DNA from: Lophius americanus
Taxonomy: Eukaryota; Chordata; Actinopteri; Lophiiformes; Lophiidae
DNA length: 64,000 nucleotides
NCBI GenBank assembly: GCA_037951165.1
Contig: JBBDHG010000101.1
Coordinates: forward strand, 1,320,001 to 1,384,000
Direction of reading: 5' to 3'
The notes beneath the pieces were generated by a model. The model was not told the origin of the DNA and ran no database searches. It saw nothing but the letters and a program-made list of their open reading frames with translations. Made by a program: the position numbers and the translations under genes. Shown one piece after another: positions 12,716-26,429 of this stretch. Within the stretch, counting starts at the first letter, position 1, and every line of letters begins with the position of its first letter.

Positions 12716-15000
12716 TATATACCAAGCAGTTCAGGTTCCCCACAAAGGTTTCTGTGTTATGCTGACTTTTTTATGCAAATGAACATGTGGCACACCTTAC
12801 TTTTCTAAACAAATCTGTTCTGGAGTTTACCTTTAGAGGAGCCTGGTGCACTCTCCGTGAAATGTAGGTGAAGCTCTTCTTCACTCATGAGAACATCTTG
12901 AGCAGCCACAGAGTACTGGACAGGGCATACTGGGCCTGTAATGATCTGGATTGTTCTTTGGGCCGTTCACTACCTCTCCAAAAATAGTAATCTCGCTATT
13001 AGTAAAAAAAAACCCTGCTGTTACAAATATCCTCCATGGCAGAGATATTTTAAAACATTTCCTCATTATGATAGTAGAAAACATAATCCCCAAGCACACA
13101 TTTCCCTTATAAACATATCCTGGTACAGCATAGTTCCTGCTCGCTCCTATTGTACATTCAGTGACCAGGTGAGGCACTGACCCTTTCAGAGTCAGATCTA
13201 CAAACATATGAACAGTAGCAAGACTGAATTTCTTATACACACACACAAAAAAAATACATGACCTTTTCTATGGAAAGTGAGAACATATGATGAAAAAGTC
13301 TACAAACATTACATTGGTGACAAACAGTGAGAAAGCAAAAGCCACGTGCTTGACCCAGTTTGTGAGGGACTCTGGAAATTCTCATTATAAAAAAATGAAT
13401 GAAATGATTGGAATCATACATACAGTTAATTTATATCACTTATCAGTAGACAGATATTATTTTCAATTTTAATTTATTTTATCATTATTCTTTTTTTTAA
13501 TTTTTCACGACGATCTCTCACCTGCCTTTCCTGACCACATGTGCCTGTGTGAATCACAACAACTAAACAGGCCTTTCTGCACGGGCAGGTTGAGGGGCAA
13601 ACAAAGCTTATTGACGCACATAGGGAGTGAAGGCTAGCCTGCCTTGTCTTGATTCCACAGGCGAGCTACTGTAGAAAAGAATTGGTGGTTCTGATAGAAA
13701 GGTGTCAGAACACACATTCCATCACAGCGCAGTTATATTACCAAGAAGTGGAGCTGCACAATGTGAGGCAGATGGATTTAATGCTATGGCCATTTGGAAC
13801 AACATTTATTTGTTGGTTACATATTGTAATAAAGAGCACGTGATCATGCACATGTTTTTCCGCCAGTAAAGTCAAAAATTGCTCATCCTTTTTGCACCAT
13901 GTGGCATTGTAAAAAGTCCCATTGCCTGTCACATGGCCTCTCTGATAAATGAGCCACTGCTTTCAGATAACTTTGCTGGATAAAAGAGAAACTAATCTAG
14001 CCTTTACTGTGCGCTAGAGTGTTTTGTTTCATGCTGTTTGCTTACACCTATATAACTCAGAACCACGCCATAACTGTGGCATGTTTGAAAAGAAATGCAG
14101 AAGTGCAGTATTGTGTTAGGCAGGTGTCACCGGCCCTTCAGGCGTTTCATAACAGTAAAATATTAAACAGTTGACTCAAACACCACACCCATGACGATAA
14201 ACACTCCTTCCCTGTGTGAGAGCCACTATTAGCCCTGATAGCTATTCTTACACTTAGTTTCAAACATAATACTGCTACAGGTTGTGTCGGACATGCCGCT
14301 ATTTTAGGATCAGATGGTTCCTGTGAAGCCGGCAGACAGAGGAGCGAGGGCTTGGTGCAGCAGAGGGAGGGCCAGGTTGATGAATAACTGTTTTCTCGTA
14401 AAATTTTCCTCTTTCACAGCAAGTATGGAAATGTATTCATGCTCATTCATGCAATAGGGGAGACACCTAATCACACTGCTGTCACAGAGGGAAGGCGACT
14501 GACTAGCTTCACCTAAGAGAAGCAGAAGTAAGTATGTTGTTTTTTGAAATGTTGCTTCACAGTTTGAGTCCTCAACAGGGTTTTAAAGTTGGTTGGGGCT
14601 CATTAGCTTTCCTCGCAACAATACCAGATTAGTTTATCCTTGAGCTGGAATGATTATATATACTGTATGTTCTGATTGTTGTGGGATTCAAGTATGTTAT
14701 TACAATCTTATCTACAATATATAGGTTTCTTAAATCAAGTCAGGTATGATATCCGTGTAAACCATTAAGCCTCAAACAATACGTCCTCCATTGACTCGTA
14801 TGTGGAGAATTTATTACATTTAAAAATATTTGTAACCACAGCGCTGTATCGGACTTCTTCCTGAAGGATTTCTATGTGTTTCTCAAATGAAATGGTGTCA
14901 TGTTTGGTAAAAAACAAAGAAAAACTCCTGATTAGAAAGTGAAAATACAATTCTCAAAATATGATTGTATTTATTGAAGCGAAAAAGTTCTCTAACACCA
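12716..15000. other. Intergenic, no gene recognised
   Basis: No convincing coding, RNA or repeat feature. Short open frames near 12881 and 13649 lack family resemblance and splice context. Confidence 0.45.
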
Positions 15001-15004
15001 ACTG

Positions 15005-15865
15005 GGTATGTATGAAAAAGTACTTGCCCTCTTAAAAAGTGAATCCCAAGACCTACCAAACCTTATTAATAATTTGTTGGAGCTGGTCTAGACACACCAA
15101 GAACTGATCACCACCTGCCCTCTTCAATCACATCACCACCTCATAAGCACCTTTCTCAAGTCTGCTCTGTGGCTCATAGCTCCAATATTACAAAGACACT
15201 GGGCAGAACTGGCTTGATGGGCGAGTGGTGAGGTGGATGCCACTGTTGACCCCGAAGCACACCAACGCTCGTCTGAATTTTGCCAGAAAACATCTTGATG
15301 ACCGTCGGAGCTTTTGGGAGAATACTCTCTGGACTGATAAGCTGAATGTAGAACTTTTTTGAAGACAGGAGTCCCGTTACATCAAGATGACGTGCCCTAA
15401 TCAAGGGAAACATGAATACAGAAAATTCTGAGGGAGAATATTAGGTCATTAGTCTGTGAGTTGAGGCTCAAGCCCAATTTATGCAGCAAGACAATGATCC
15501 AAAGAAGAAGAGTATGCCCACTTCTGAATAAACAAATAAAGTTTACATTTTGGAGTGGACTAGACAAAGTCTGGACCTGAACCAATCTGTGATGCTGTGA
15601 TGGTAACAGAAAAGAGCACAAACCCTCCAATGTGGCTGCACTAAAGCAGTTTTACAAAGGAAAGGCGGTCAAAATTCCACCACAGTGATGTCACAGACTC
15701 ATGTCCAGTTATTAGAACTATTTAGCTGCAGTTGTTGTTGATAAAGGTGGAACGACCAGCTATTTAGATTTGAGGGCCAAATACTTGGAAACATTTTTGC
15801 CATTAAATAAAATTATCATCTAAAACTTGAATTTTCTGCTCACACAGGTTGACTTTGTTTTATGA
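15005..15865 (+). mobile_element. Degenerate Tc1/mariner-like transposon
   Basis: The sequence keeps phrases of a common fish Tc1-like transposase gene: TTTTGCCAGAAAACATCTTGATGA, TTTTGGGAGAATACTCTCTGGACTGAT, CAGCAAGACAATGATCCAAAG, TGGACCTGAACC, CCCTCCAATGTGGCTG and GCAGTTGTTGTTGATAAAGGTGG. The left end has the subterminal word GAAAAAGTACTTGCCCTC. Many stops, frameshifts and a large internal deletion make it inactive. Confidence 0.8.
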
Positions 15866-16089
15866 GCATTTAATTTGAAGCATAACACCAGCGGAAAATG
15901 GCAGCTGTGTTGCTAAGATCACCATTAATGAATAAAGCAATACTTTCGAAAAGAGCTAGAAGTTTATTTCAATCTCCTTTTGACAGAATTTTGCAACTTT
16001 TCATGTCACCTACTCTGTACACAAAAATCCCTTTGCAGCTATGTCCTGCTTAATATATAATAATATGACCCAGCTGCAGCATGTATATG

Positions 16090-16175
16090 CAAAATGATAT
16101 AATATGATATGATATGATACAACTTTATTGTCAGTTTGCACTGAAATTAGTTTTGCATCCTCCATATTTTCCATT
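16090..16175 (+). repeat. Short interspersed-repeat-like segment
   Basis: An ATATGATATGAT run leads into ACAACTTTATTGTCAGTTTG and TTTTGCATCC. A related phrase (AGCTTTATTGTCATTGCA) starts the repeat at 62835, so this is probably a shared dispersed element. Confidence 0.35.
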
Positions 16176-16793
16176 GAAGAGTGTTAAACACAACCAAACA
16201 GTGAGGTAGACATTAAAAACGCTGCGTTAACCATCAGACAATCAACCAGACCCTTGGAATCTCAGTGGTTAACACACCAATGAGGATCGTGGAGGGACTT
16301 CACAAACAAACACAGTCATAGGTTTCAGACTAACTTGCAATCTTTGGCTTTCAATAAGTTTTCTTTTTTTGCAGCGTTCAGTTCATCATATAATTTATAG
16401 CCTCAAGTTGCTCGAGCTCTCTTGGTAATAGGTAGTTGGAGCACTGTTGTAATTACGAGGGCATCTTCTCTCTGGGTGTGTCTTGTGTGTGTGCCAGCTG
16501 AGAAAACAATGACTAACCAAAAAGTTCAGGTTGTGAATCTTGAATTTCAAGATGTGAGACCAGGGTGCTGCTGATTATCTCTCATTAGATGTATTTTCAT
16601 AGGTAAACACCCAAAAGATTCTTAAATGACTAACAAAGGTCTAAAATATAAGATGAGAGTGCGTGCAACCTGGGACTACTTTTATGTTTGTTTTATGGAT
16701 ATTAATCTATTTATGCACTTTCTCTGTCAAAGACGATTAACAGTAACTGATTAAATAACTTTTTTATTGTTATTTTTTTTTGTTGGGCAGACG

Positions 16794-19700
16794 ATGGCCT
16801 CCTCAGTCAACATTCTACCAGAAAAACAGTTCCACTGCACCATCTGCCTGCAGGTGTTTATCAACCCGGTCACCACTTCCTGCGGACACAACTTCTGCCA
16901 GACCTGCCTCCAGAACTTTTGGGCCAATAGTGAAGTCTGCCAGTGCCCCACCTGTAAGAAATCATTCACCCCCCAGCCTGAAATAAGCATAAACACTGCC
17001 TTCAAGGAGCTGGCAGATGCATTCAGGAACATAATAATCTGTTCATCGGCATTGCCGCTGTCTGCTGCCGCCGAGCCACATGAGGTGGTCTGTGATGTTT
17101 GCGCGGTGACATCACTGCAGGTCAAAGCCCTGAAATCCTGTCTGGGTTGTCTGACCTCGTATTGTGAAACCCACCTGGAACCTCATCAGAGAGTCGCCAC
17201 CTTGAAGATGCACAAGATGATTGCACCCGTGAACAACCTGCAGGAGAGAATGTGTAAGAAGCACAGCAGACTGTTGGAGATGTTCTGCAGGTATGAACAG
17301 AAGTGTGTTTGCCAGTTCTGCACGGAAACTGAACACAAAGATCACCAGGCTGTTCCGATAGAGGAGGAGAGTGGGATAAGGAAGGTATGGAATAAAAAAT
17401 TTACTCCTTATGATAAAAGTCTGCAATAATTCCTCCTGATTAGAACTACAAATGATCTTCTGTTTGCTCAGGTACAGTTAAGAAAGACTGTGGAAAGTTT
17501 TCAGCAGATGATCCAGGAAAGGATGGATAAAGTTGAGGAGATCAAAAGCTGTCTGAAGCTCAGCAAGGTGAGCTCCCAATCTGAAGCGTAACTTTCTGTG
17601 AAAAAAGCAGTATCTGATATTCTTGGGTCGCATCTCCTCGCCAACTGGAGTAGATACTGTTGAATGCGCAACAAACTACCCGTGTTTGATAATAAAGATT
17701 TCCTTGCACCTTGAATTTGATTTGAGTTCCAGTCTCTAGCATAATAATTTGTTGCCTCTAAATGGATAATTTCTAACTAAACGATTTAAAATTCTAGTTG
17801 ACAAAATCTGGAATATTCCATAAAGCTAAATCAGACTTTAATATGAGGTAGATCTTATGGGGATGTCAAATTCTCTTTCTTTATATGTATCCTAATTCCT
17901 TGGGTTATATCCTTCCTCTTTGAAAAGCATCTCCCTGTGGGTCTGTGTAGTTCATGAACCTTAGAAACGGCTTTGGAACCTTTAACAGACTGATGTATTT
18001 CAGTCACCTTCTCCCTCATTTTAACGGTCTATTGAAGTGATAATGTGATTAAACAGGGCTGGATGCTGCAGTTGGTATTTTTTAGCTTTTAGATTCTAAA
18101 GGGCAAATAAATATGTTGACTGAAACCCACTTGGTATTAGAGAACCTTTAAGGCTTATGAAACAGTTCTATAATTTAAAACCTGTTTGTTGTGTTGACAC
18201 AGGGGGCCTTTGTTTAGTACTGGACTTTGCTTGAACTTTTGTGATTGTTTTGCCTGAGATACACAAAATATAGAAGAAACTAGGAGATTAAATAGTTTTT
18301 CATGGCATATTTTATAAGTACAGATTTGTGTTCACTTCCCCGCCCCTGTCCAGATGAGTGCGGAGAAGGAGATGAGCGAGAGCGACCGTCTCTTCACATC
18401 TTTAATTTGCGACATCGAGGAAAGTAAAACTGAAGTAAATGATGAGATCCTGGAGATGCAGAAAGCAACCGAATTGAGGTCCGAGGAGCTCATCGATGAG
18501 CTGCAGCAGGAAATCACTGCCCTGCAGAGAAGAAATTCTGAGTTGGAGGAGCTTAGGACCAGTGAGGACCATCTACATCTCTTACAGGTTACGATCAGCC
18601 TTAAAACCTTAGGGGAAAGGAAAGAAATTGGTGGGAACTTCATCTTTTATGATGAAATGCTTGGCCGAAATGAAATATAATTTATGTAACTTAATGTTAG
18701 GATAAAAAGTACTGCCTTTACCTTCTACCAGTCAAACCCAAAAAGTTAAGCTTCATAGCAAATCATTTTCTAAATCAATGAATTCATTTTTCTAAATAAA
18801 TGCACTATTCACATTCTTGAATATGGTTTCCCTCTGGTAGAGAACACCCTCTCTCACTTCATGCCCACCCACCAAGGAGTGGAAGGAGATCAGCGTTCTC
18901 CCTGAACTCTGTGTGGGGACGGTGAGGAGAGCGCTGTCTAAAGTGAACGACACCCTGACCATTGAGCTCGAGAATCTGAAGAAGGAAGGTAAAGTAAACT
19001 GAAAGGTCTTGTAAGAATGAAATGTACAATATTTGCTACAGTTTTGTTCAGCAAGAAAATGTTCATCAAATAATAAAAGGTGCTCCAAACATGTAAGACC
19101 TTCTCTATTGAGCCTTAAACCTGCAACAACTAATACAATATTTATATCTTCCTACCAGAGATGAAGAGGATGCAGAAATATGTAGGTAAGAATCCATTCA
19201 GCATCATGTTATTAAACACATTAAACATGTTATTGTTTGTGCTGTGATTGGTATTTAGGATGATATATAAAAGAATACTTTGATTTTATGACAGACAACA
19301 TTTCAAAAAACGTTTAGAATTATTTGAAAGCACTTAATTATCTTGGCTCCTTCTTTGGCTTTGAATCCACCAGAGATATTTTGTTACAACCGTTGATATG
19401 GTCCCGTATAGGAGAAGTCACATGAAGGCCAAAATTCTCACTTCACTTCAATGTTTTTTCAAATAATGGTCCCATGAGTCAGAACCAACTTCAGAGTTTA
19501 AGATAATCCGGGCCTTCTCCCTGTAATAATTGACGGAACGATCTGGAACTGTAATTACTTTGGGGGAATTTACCACTTCTTCGGATCATGATTTTGGATT
19601 GGTTATTCAATTATGCAACCTTTTGTTTAGGTCTACTTTTACTGCTCAGTATTTATTACAATAACTTACAATGAAAACCACTTCATCAGCATCAACTGAT

Positions 19701-20566
19701 AAACTCTAGATGTCAATTTTGGTAGGCAACAAGTGAAACTCATTGTGTGAAAAAGGGTAAAACCATTGAGAGCTGGTGAAATTCTCCAAAAACCAGACTG
19801 ATAATGGGCAATAAACTTTCAAAATTAAACAAATCGAAACCAGTAACAGCAGAGAAGTTTGTATTTGCAGTTGATTCTTATTTTCTCTCCACATTATCTG
19901 CCTAGTTGACGTGGTTTTAGACCCAGGCACCGCCCATCCAAATATCGTTCTGTCCGCGGACGGAAAGCAGGCGGGTCGCGGCGAGTTGCTGCACGTCGTT
20001 CCTGACAATCCCCAACGATTCGATCCTGTTATCTGTGTTGTGGGCAACAGAGGTTTCCACTCTGGGAGGTTCTACTTCCAGGTCAGTTTCCTGCTCGGTG
20101 TCATACTCGTGTATTATAAATCAAAATATAAAAGCCTGTTAAAATCCAGTTACCACTTTAAAATATTCAAGTTACCATGTTCAATGTTTCCCAGGTTGCA
20201 GTGGGGAAAAAGACCTTCTGGGACATCGGTGTGATCAGAGAGTCTGCCAACAGGAAGGGCATGATCACTTCCAAGCCAGAGAACGGCTACTGGACAGTGC
20301 GGCTGAGAAGCGGGGATGAGTACCGCGCATTGGATTCCCCTTCCATCCAGCTGGGCCTCAAAGAGAAGCCAGAGGTTGTTGGCGTGTTTACAGATTATGA
20401 AGAAGGAAGTGTGTCATTCTTTAACGTGGAGGCCAGGTCTCACATCTACACCTTCGCCAGCTGTTTGTTCACAGAGAAGATCTTCCCCTTCTTCAGCCCG
20501 GGTGTATGTGATGACGGGAAGAACACAGCGCCACTGGTTATCAAAGATGTCAAACACGAGCTATAG
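16794..20566 (+). CDS. TRIM E3 ubiquitin ligase, bloodthirsty/TRIM39-like (7 coding exons)
   Basis: Coding exons: 16794-17384, 17472-17567, 18354-18587, 18841-18988, 19159-19185, 19906-20081, 20195-20566. All have AG acceptors and GT donors, and phases agree, giving 547 residues. The RING (C15, C18, C30, H32, C35, C38, C51, C54) binds zinc and recruits E2. A first B-box-like zinc region spans about 100-131, and B-box2 spans 154-185 (CKKH...CQFC..TEHKDH). A coiled coil spans about 198-307. PRY-SPRY (from VVLDPGTAHPNIVLS to the C-terminus) is the ligand-binding part. The 96- and 234-nt coiled-coil exons are typical of TRIM genes. The acceptor three bases before the ATG implies a 5' noncoding exon upstream. 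It best fits the bloodthirsty-related TRIM family expanded in fish; the exact orthologue and ligand cannot be told. No inactivating change is seen. Confidence 0.92.
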
Positions 20567-21880
20567 ACTTGAAGTTGATTGCATTTTTTTTTTTTACTTG
20601 TAGAATTTAACCAGTATTTAGTAGATAAGCATCTGAGTTTCTGCTTTACATGCACCAAGAGAAATGCAATACCTCGTGCAACATGAAGTATCTGCCTTAA
20701 ACTGTTTACGCCAGGGAGTTTTACAGGTGCGGAGGATTTTCTTTATGGGTTGAGCTGTCCCCTTTGATTTCAAAGATAATGATTCATTCTGGACTGACCT
20801 TATATGTTTTAATATGCTTTGCATCCTTAGGGGCAAAATATGGAAGAGCATATGTTGCATTAAAAGAAGTAATCTCATTGGATTTAACCAATAACGAGTG
20901 TTAAGACCCGTCTCTGTCCTGCTTTCTCCAGCAGACACAAATGTGAAATACAGACACATGGGTGGATTTCCACACTCTCTCCCTCTCTTTACCCGACTCC
21001 TGGTTTGGTCAGTGTTTGTGTTTGTATCACATAGACAACACACACACCCCTCAGACAACACTGATATGCCGATACCTCGTACTTAATCCTAAACTGAACC
21101 CTTATAGTAAAATAATTCAAATTGTCATTCAAACCAGCTTCAGTTCCCCTCCTTTGTGACCGGCAGCGACAGAAGGTCTAATAATAGTTTACATAGAGGA
21201 ACATAGTTATTATCCTTAAATCACTTGTATAACTTCCTAACTTCCTCCCTTCTGAAACCTATGAAATGATACCAATTAAAAGTTATTTTTTAAATTATTA
21301 ATCCAAAGTATATTGCAGAGATTTTTTTTCTTTATCGGGATCCATCTTGTTTTTATCACGTTTTATTTATATATTTTGATCTAATAGTTATTAATTCACT
21401 CACTAGGGAGAAACACTGTTTAAGGGACATAACCCAAATACTATTTCATGGATAGTTTCCAAATTTTATACCTTCATAGACATTTGTTGAAGGATCAGGC
21501 GATTGATTTTGGGAGAGATCAGTCATATATTGCTGGCCCAAAGATTTGGGACATAAATTCTCACCCATTGGTCCGTTTTTTTGAGTTGAGAATCGAATGA
21601 GATCTGTCTTTTAATACATTGAGGTTTATATTTTAAATCATCATTTTGCATCGACTCCAGTTGACAAATCTCGTGTATATCATATTTTACTCCGGAAATT
21701 TATATTTTACACACTAGGGGAGCTTTTTACGAAAAAACAAACAGACATACCTCAAAAACTGTCATGGACTAACTGTTGTTATTGTTAATGTTCTCCCCTG
21801 CTCTTTGTGCGTACTGTATATGTGTGTACTGTGTGTGTGTGTGTACTGTATTTGTGTGTATTTTGTGTGTATATTTTTCT
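20567..21880. other. TRIM 3' flank and intergenic
   Basis: After the TRIM stop there is ATTAAA at about 20859, a possible but weak poly(A) signal. No AATAAA close to the stop stands out. Beyond it, the sequence is AT-rich with no recognised gene. Confidence 0.4.
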
Positions 21881-21884
21881 CCTG

Positions 21885-22017
21885 TTTGAACTACGTTTAG
21901 CTGAATAGGGTTAACTACTTCTACTAATGTATATTTAAATGGGTCATAATGGTGGTACATGGAGTACCGGATATATTCTGAGGTGGTACGCGATGTAATA
22001 AGTTTGAGAACCACTAC
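21885..22017 (-). mobile_element. hAT-type MITE end (AGTGGTTCTCAAAC motif)
   Basis: On the minus strand the segment starts AGTGGTTCTCAAACTTATTA and runs through GCGTACCACCTCAG. This is a widespread hAT-like terminal sequence in vertebrates. The other end was not identified, though a (TG)n-rich stretch follows at 21800-21870. Confidence 0.45.
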
Positions 22018-23505
22018 ATTAGTAGTTCAGGACCATGGACTAAATAGGTATATTCAGGGAAGGGAAACTCATCATGGTAGCTAGAAGACTTAGCTCAGAG
22101 TCATTTCAGCAGTGTACTTGTGTTATTTAGCACATTTATGTTCTTTACTGGTCATATGAACATGTCTTGGAAAATGAGAAATCTCCATTGCAGTTGTGGT
22201 GAGCGTGGAGTGAGTGTGAGGTACATCGATGGATGAAGAGTTCACATTCCAGACTAATATGCGTTGTATTACAAAACACTGCTCATACAGATTGCACCCG
22301 AAGAACGTGAACTTTGGTCAGTAATATCTCAAAAAGTGATAAAAATTTATAAAAATCTTTCATATTAATCATGAAAATGTGTTTCGACAGAGGCGTGATG
22401 ATTTTGATTATGTGCCCTGAAAGAGGAAGTTTTTATGAATTTGATTTTTTGAGGGTCCAATCTTAGCCACATTTCACATGTTGAATAAGAATCATACCAT
22501 TTAGACATCCAAATGTAAACTTTACTTGAATTCTCATGGAGTATTCTTCTCATCATTCAGTGGAAGAAGATACACAAAAACTAGTTTATCTCTGGCGCCA
22601 TAAAGTGACCTTATAATCCTTGGTACAGTGTGAGAAATGAACCCATACGGAACCTTTGCTTACCTGCAGGCATTGTTGTGAGTCTGTTGTGAGTCTGTCT
22701 TGGTGCAAAGGCTTGGTCAATGCTGTAAGGAGCTTTAACTTTTACCTCAAGGCCAAGAGTTGTAGGAGGTTATGTGATACTGTTTGTTCATCTGCGGGGG
22801 ATGTAAGGCAAATAACTCAAAAGGTTTGAATAGATTCCAATGACGTTTTTTGGATAGGTGGGCCCTGAGGAGGGGTACAGATGGTTAGATTTTGAGGGTT
22901 ATCCAGATGATTGCTCCTCTCATAGTCAGAGTTCTTTGTTCGGGTGCACCGCTAGAAACTTCATCGTCATGCCAAGTCAATCATAGTCAAAGCCGTGCAA
23001 GTCGTGACTCCGCCATATATGAGATTAGTATTCGGTAAATTATCCAAGTTATAGCTAGCTCAATCTTAAATAAGGAATTCCACCCTCTGCACAGGGAATT
23101 CCAGTTTCTTTCCTCTGGGCTTGGATTTGCTGTCCCAAAGAGCAGAACAAGGTACTGTAGAAATAGATTTGTTGCAGCAGATATTATTGAGTATCAGTGA
23201 TATGTTTACTCACATCGTTTTAAATATTTTATCTATTTATTCAATTCATCTATGTTTAGCTATTTACTTATGATCTATTTGAGGATTATTGCCTCTGGGC
23301 ACTGTTTGTAAGTATGTTTGTGTTTTCATGTATTTTCAGACGTGACTCCTACAGGTAGCAGTAAGTAAAGCAACCAACTATGCCTGTTCTGAGGCTATAT
23401 CAGTAAGAAAAAGTAGAATGTTTTGTCATATTTGCGGACAACACAAATATAACATACACGCTCATGCAGCTCAATACCTGTTGTATTGTACAGCATGAAT
23501 CAGAT
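22018..23505. other. Intergenic, no gene recognised
   Basis: No coding, RNA or clear repeat signal on either strand; only short random open frames. Confidence 0.45.
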
Positions 23506-23509
23506 GTAA

Positions 23510-24208
23510 CATTACAAGCACCTGCCTGATATTGTGTTGTACCCTGTTTGCCAACAAAGTAGCTCTGTCCTGTTGATGTGTAGAATCCAGAAACTATATC
23601 AGTTATAACTGGTGAATAAACTAATCAATGCAGTTCTCTCCAACTATTTCACAGCCCTTTTAAGGAGCTGTAGGTTTATGATGCAGACACCAAACACGAA
23701 CCGTTTGAACACAAATGCATATTTCTTCATTCTTTCAGGTACTGTGTGTTTTCCGGCAATTAATAAAAGTGATAAATATGAACCTCCACTTCCCAAATCA
23801 TGTCAAAGGATTCTTGCATTGACCAGCAGATGGCATTATTATACCACAAAGTATGAGGACGCGTACCTCAATCACACCATCATTAACACAATTAACTCAG
23901 TGACACTCTTTGTTTTGGAATACTTTCCATCAGAACCATCATTAACTCTTTCAGTAAGCAGGAGCTCTTCCGTGGCATGAGACAGCTGTCGTTCCTTCAA
24001 CCACTTTGGTACTACAAACCGACAAAAACCCACAATTTTTCCCTTGTCCTAGTTGCTCAGATCCTGTCTAGGTCATCAACTTTGAAAACAAAATGTTAAG
24101 TTCATGTGTAAGACCATATTCAACCCACTAACAGCTGCCATTGTAACGAGATAATAAGTGTTACTCACTTTACCTGTCAGTGGTCATAATTTTATGGCTG
24201 ATTGTGTG
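23510..24208 (+). mobile_element. Internally deleted fish DNA transposon (Tc1/mariner-like)
   Basis: The left part resembles the 9441 fragment (CACCTGCCTGATATTGTGTT, then CAACAAAGTAGCTCTG). The middle keeps TCCATCAGAACCATCATTAACT and AACCACTTTGGTAC from the family's transposase gene. The right part has CATCAACTTTGAAAACAAAATG and CCCACTAACAGCTGCC, ending CAGTGGTCATAATTTTATGG. The open frame of 122 codons inside it is only debris. Superfamily is from memory and not certain. Confidence 0.6.
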
Positions 24209-24744
24209 CATCATTAATAAACAAATGTTTTCCCCATCAAATGCTCTTGAATCATTTGGATTGTTCTAACTAATATTGCAATAAAGTCCTGCAGACGTTC
24301 TTCTGTGTACGATGTTCACTATAGTGAAGCATCTTCATATGTTGGTTATGATAAATTCTTAGTTTTTTCTTTTTTGCGGTAAGATGTGCATGAAGTTGTA
24401 ATAACTGATGCGATCCAGGTCCTCTACTCCTAACCATCACACTGGGAATAGCTCCATGACCTGAAAGAGAACAACTCATAAATCTTCTCAGAGAGAAAAG
24501 GATGATAGAATCAGTTATTAATATAGAACCCCTCCAAACGTGGGAGCACAAACCAATAATCCAACATAAGCACAAATGAAGAACATATCAATTATCACTC
24601 ATTTGTATGACATACTTTTTGCATAAAAAAATAATGTATATCACATTTGACTCCTTAAAATGGCACATTTGATATGGACTCATCTTAACTTGGTGACACA
24701 TGATTCAATAGAACATACTTTATCACTACCGGATAATCAACTAA

Positions 24745-25085
24745 CTTAAGCCGGGCGTACACTGTACAACTGCCTGATTCAAACTTGTTAATAGGCCTCA
24801 GGACCGCTCAGCCGTCTGACGGTGTCACTACCATGTTGTTTGTCACTCAGTGTTCGGGGGTCACAAGGGCCCATTAACAGCTCCTGGACAACCGTGGGGA
24901 AATCCAATGGTTTTCTGACTTAAGCCGGAAAACCATTGGAAATTTTGGCAGGGTCTGGACTAGATACGCTGACGTCAGCAACGTCTTTTCTCACTGCGCC
25001 TGCGAAAAGAGCCTGAGCGTCTGAGTTGCCATGGTGACACATTGCGTTGTGTGGATACTAAACAATAAATAGTCATAAAGTACAC
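24745..25085. mobile_element. Probable MITE with internal inverted repeat
   Basis: Begins AAGCCGGGCGTACACTGTAC, a form seen at the ends of dispersed non-autonomous DNA elements. It holds a perfect 13-bp inverted repeat at 24903-24915/24928-24940 (TCCAATGGTTTTC). The outer boundaries are uncertain. Confidence 0.4.
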
Positions 25086-26005
25086 AGAGCAGTTTTTGGC
25101 TGGTAGCAACTGGACAGCAAGGACAAATAAGAGAGGTTAACAGCTGTCAGAGCGATCCTAGTTATTGAGTTATCACTCTATACAGTCAAACGTTGATTAC
25201 CTCAAAATCTCTCTGCAAAATAAACCAGCCATACTGTCCACAGAACTTTAGACACCTATGAGTACAGATACAGTTGCACCTTCCTAAAAGAAAAGACGTT
25301 TCGGCACACAGGACAGCTCGTTACTGTAATGTTAGCATGTTGCTAACTCTGTTAAGCCTCAGAGCTTTCAAACAAATCTTTATTGACAATTGTTATTCAT
25401 GTCGTCCGGGAGAATCTGACCCAACAGTATGAGCACATAAATCATGAGTTTCCGCAAACGTTTGATTCATACACTGTGAGTGAAAATCAAACAGCCATGA
25501 CTCTAAAGTTTTACTGTTCAAGCCAAGCTTAAGAGGTGTGACAATATGACAATATGTTGAAAAGATTTCAATGGTGTTGATGACAAGTGTAAAATGGAAT
25601 GGAAACAACTGGTAACATCAAGCATACGGCTTTAAAAACGAAGATTTTCTTCATCAAACATTGGAGTGTTTGACTTTACATAAGTTGCCCCTTGTACCAA
25701 TCCTGTTGTGCGATATTTATGGACAGAATGTCAAGGCCCGGTCAGTATGAGGGGAGTGTACTGAGTGTTGCCTTCATCATTCTATGATCGTAAACCTGCC
25801 GTGGACCAGTTCGGAACTGTGTAAAGATACAGCACCTCTAAGTCTGAGGCAACGGTTCTTTGCTGTGAATCTGAGGACTGCTCTCTTTGGATTTGGGGTG
25901 AATTGTAGCCTCAAGCCAAAGAGTCTTCTTTACAAGTTTTTTTGACAACAGAGTATTAGATGTATGTGTGGTTTGATACAGCCTCCGCAGTAATGAAGGT
26001 ATTGT
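25086..26005. other. Intergenic, no gene recognised
   Basis: No supported feature. Short open frames only. Confidence 0.4.
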
Positions 26006-26009
26006 ATGA

Positions 26010-26425
26010 AATTATCATGGAGAATATAAAGCTTAGCTGAAAGCAATGCTCTATATTTACCGGTGGATCTACATTCCAACCCTCAGCTATGGTCACATCG
26101 TGACCGAAACCATGAGATCAAACAAGATGATAACAGTGGCTGAAATGAACTTCCTCCAAAGGGTGTTTGGACTCAGCCCTAGAGATACGGTGAGGATCTT
26201 GGTCTTCCCTCTGGAGCGCAGGAAGAGAGTCAATGCTCTTGTACTTTGAAATGCTCTGTTGAGGTGATGTGGGCATCTGATCAGGTTGCTTCCAGGGTGC
26301 CTGTTTTTTAGGGCACGTCCAACTGGGACCCCAGACACCAGCAAAACTCACCAAAGGAAATGTCTGAGGATCCCCCTAAATGAGCTTCAGAGCGTTGTTG
26401 GTGATAGGGTTGTCGGGACTACTCC
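26010..26425 (+). mobile_element. Non-LTR retrotransposon ORF2 C-terminal fragment
   Basis: The plus strand encodes IPTLSYGHIVTETMRSNKM and AEMNFLQRVFGLSPRDTVR, matching the YGHE.WVMTERVRSR..AAEMSFLRRVAGLS.RD block of a fish LINE ORF2. Downstream, in other frames, are remains of the LIRMP-like and GRPRT-like stretches. It is truncated and frameshifted; the clade is not assigned. Confidence 0.7.
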
Positions 26426-26429
26426 ACGT

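Noticed and set aside
23612..23980. 122-codon plus-strand open frame
   Set aside because: Lies inside the deleted DNA transposon at 23510-24208. Nucleotide phrases match the element and not a host gene.
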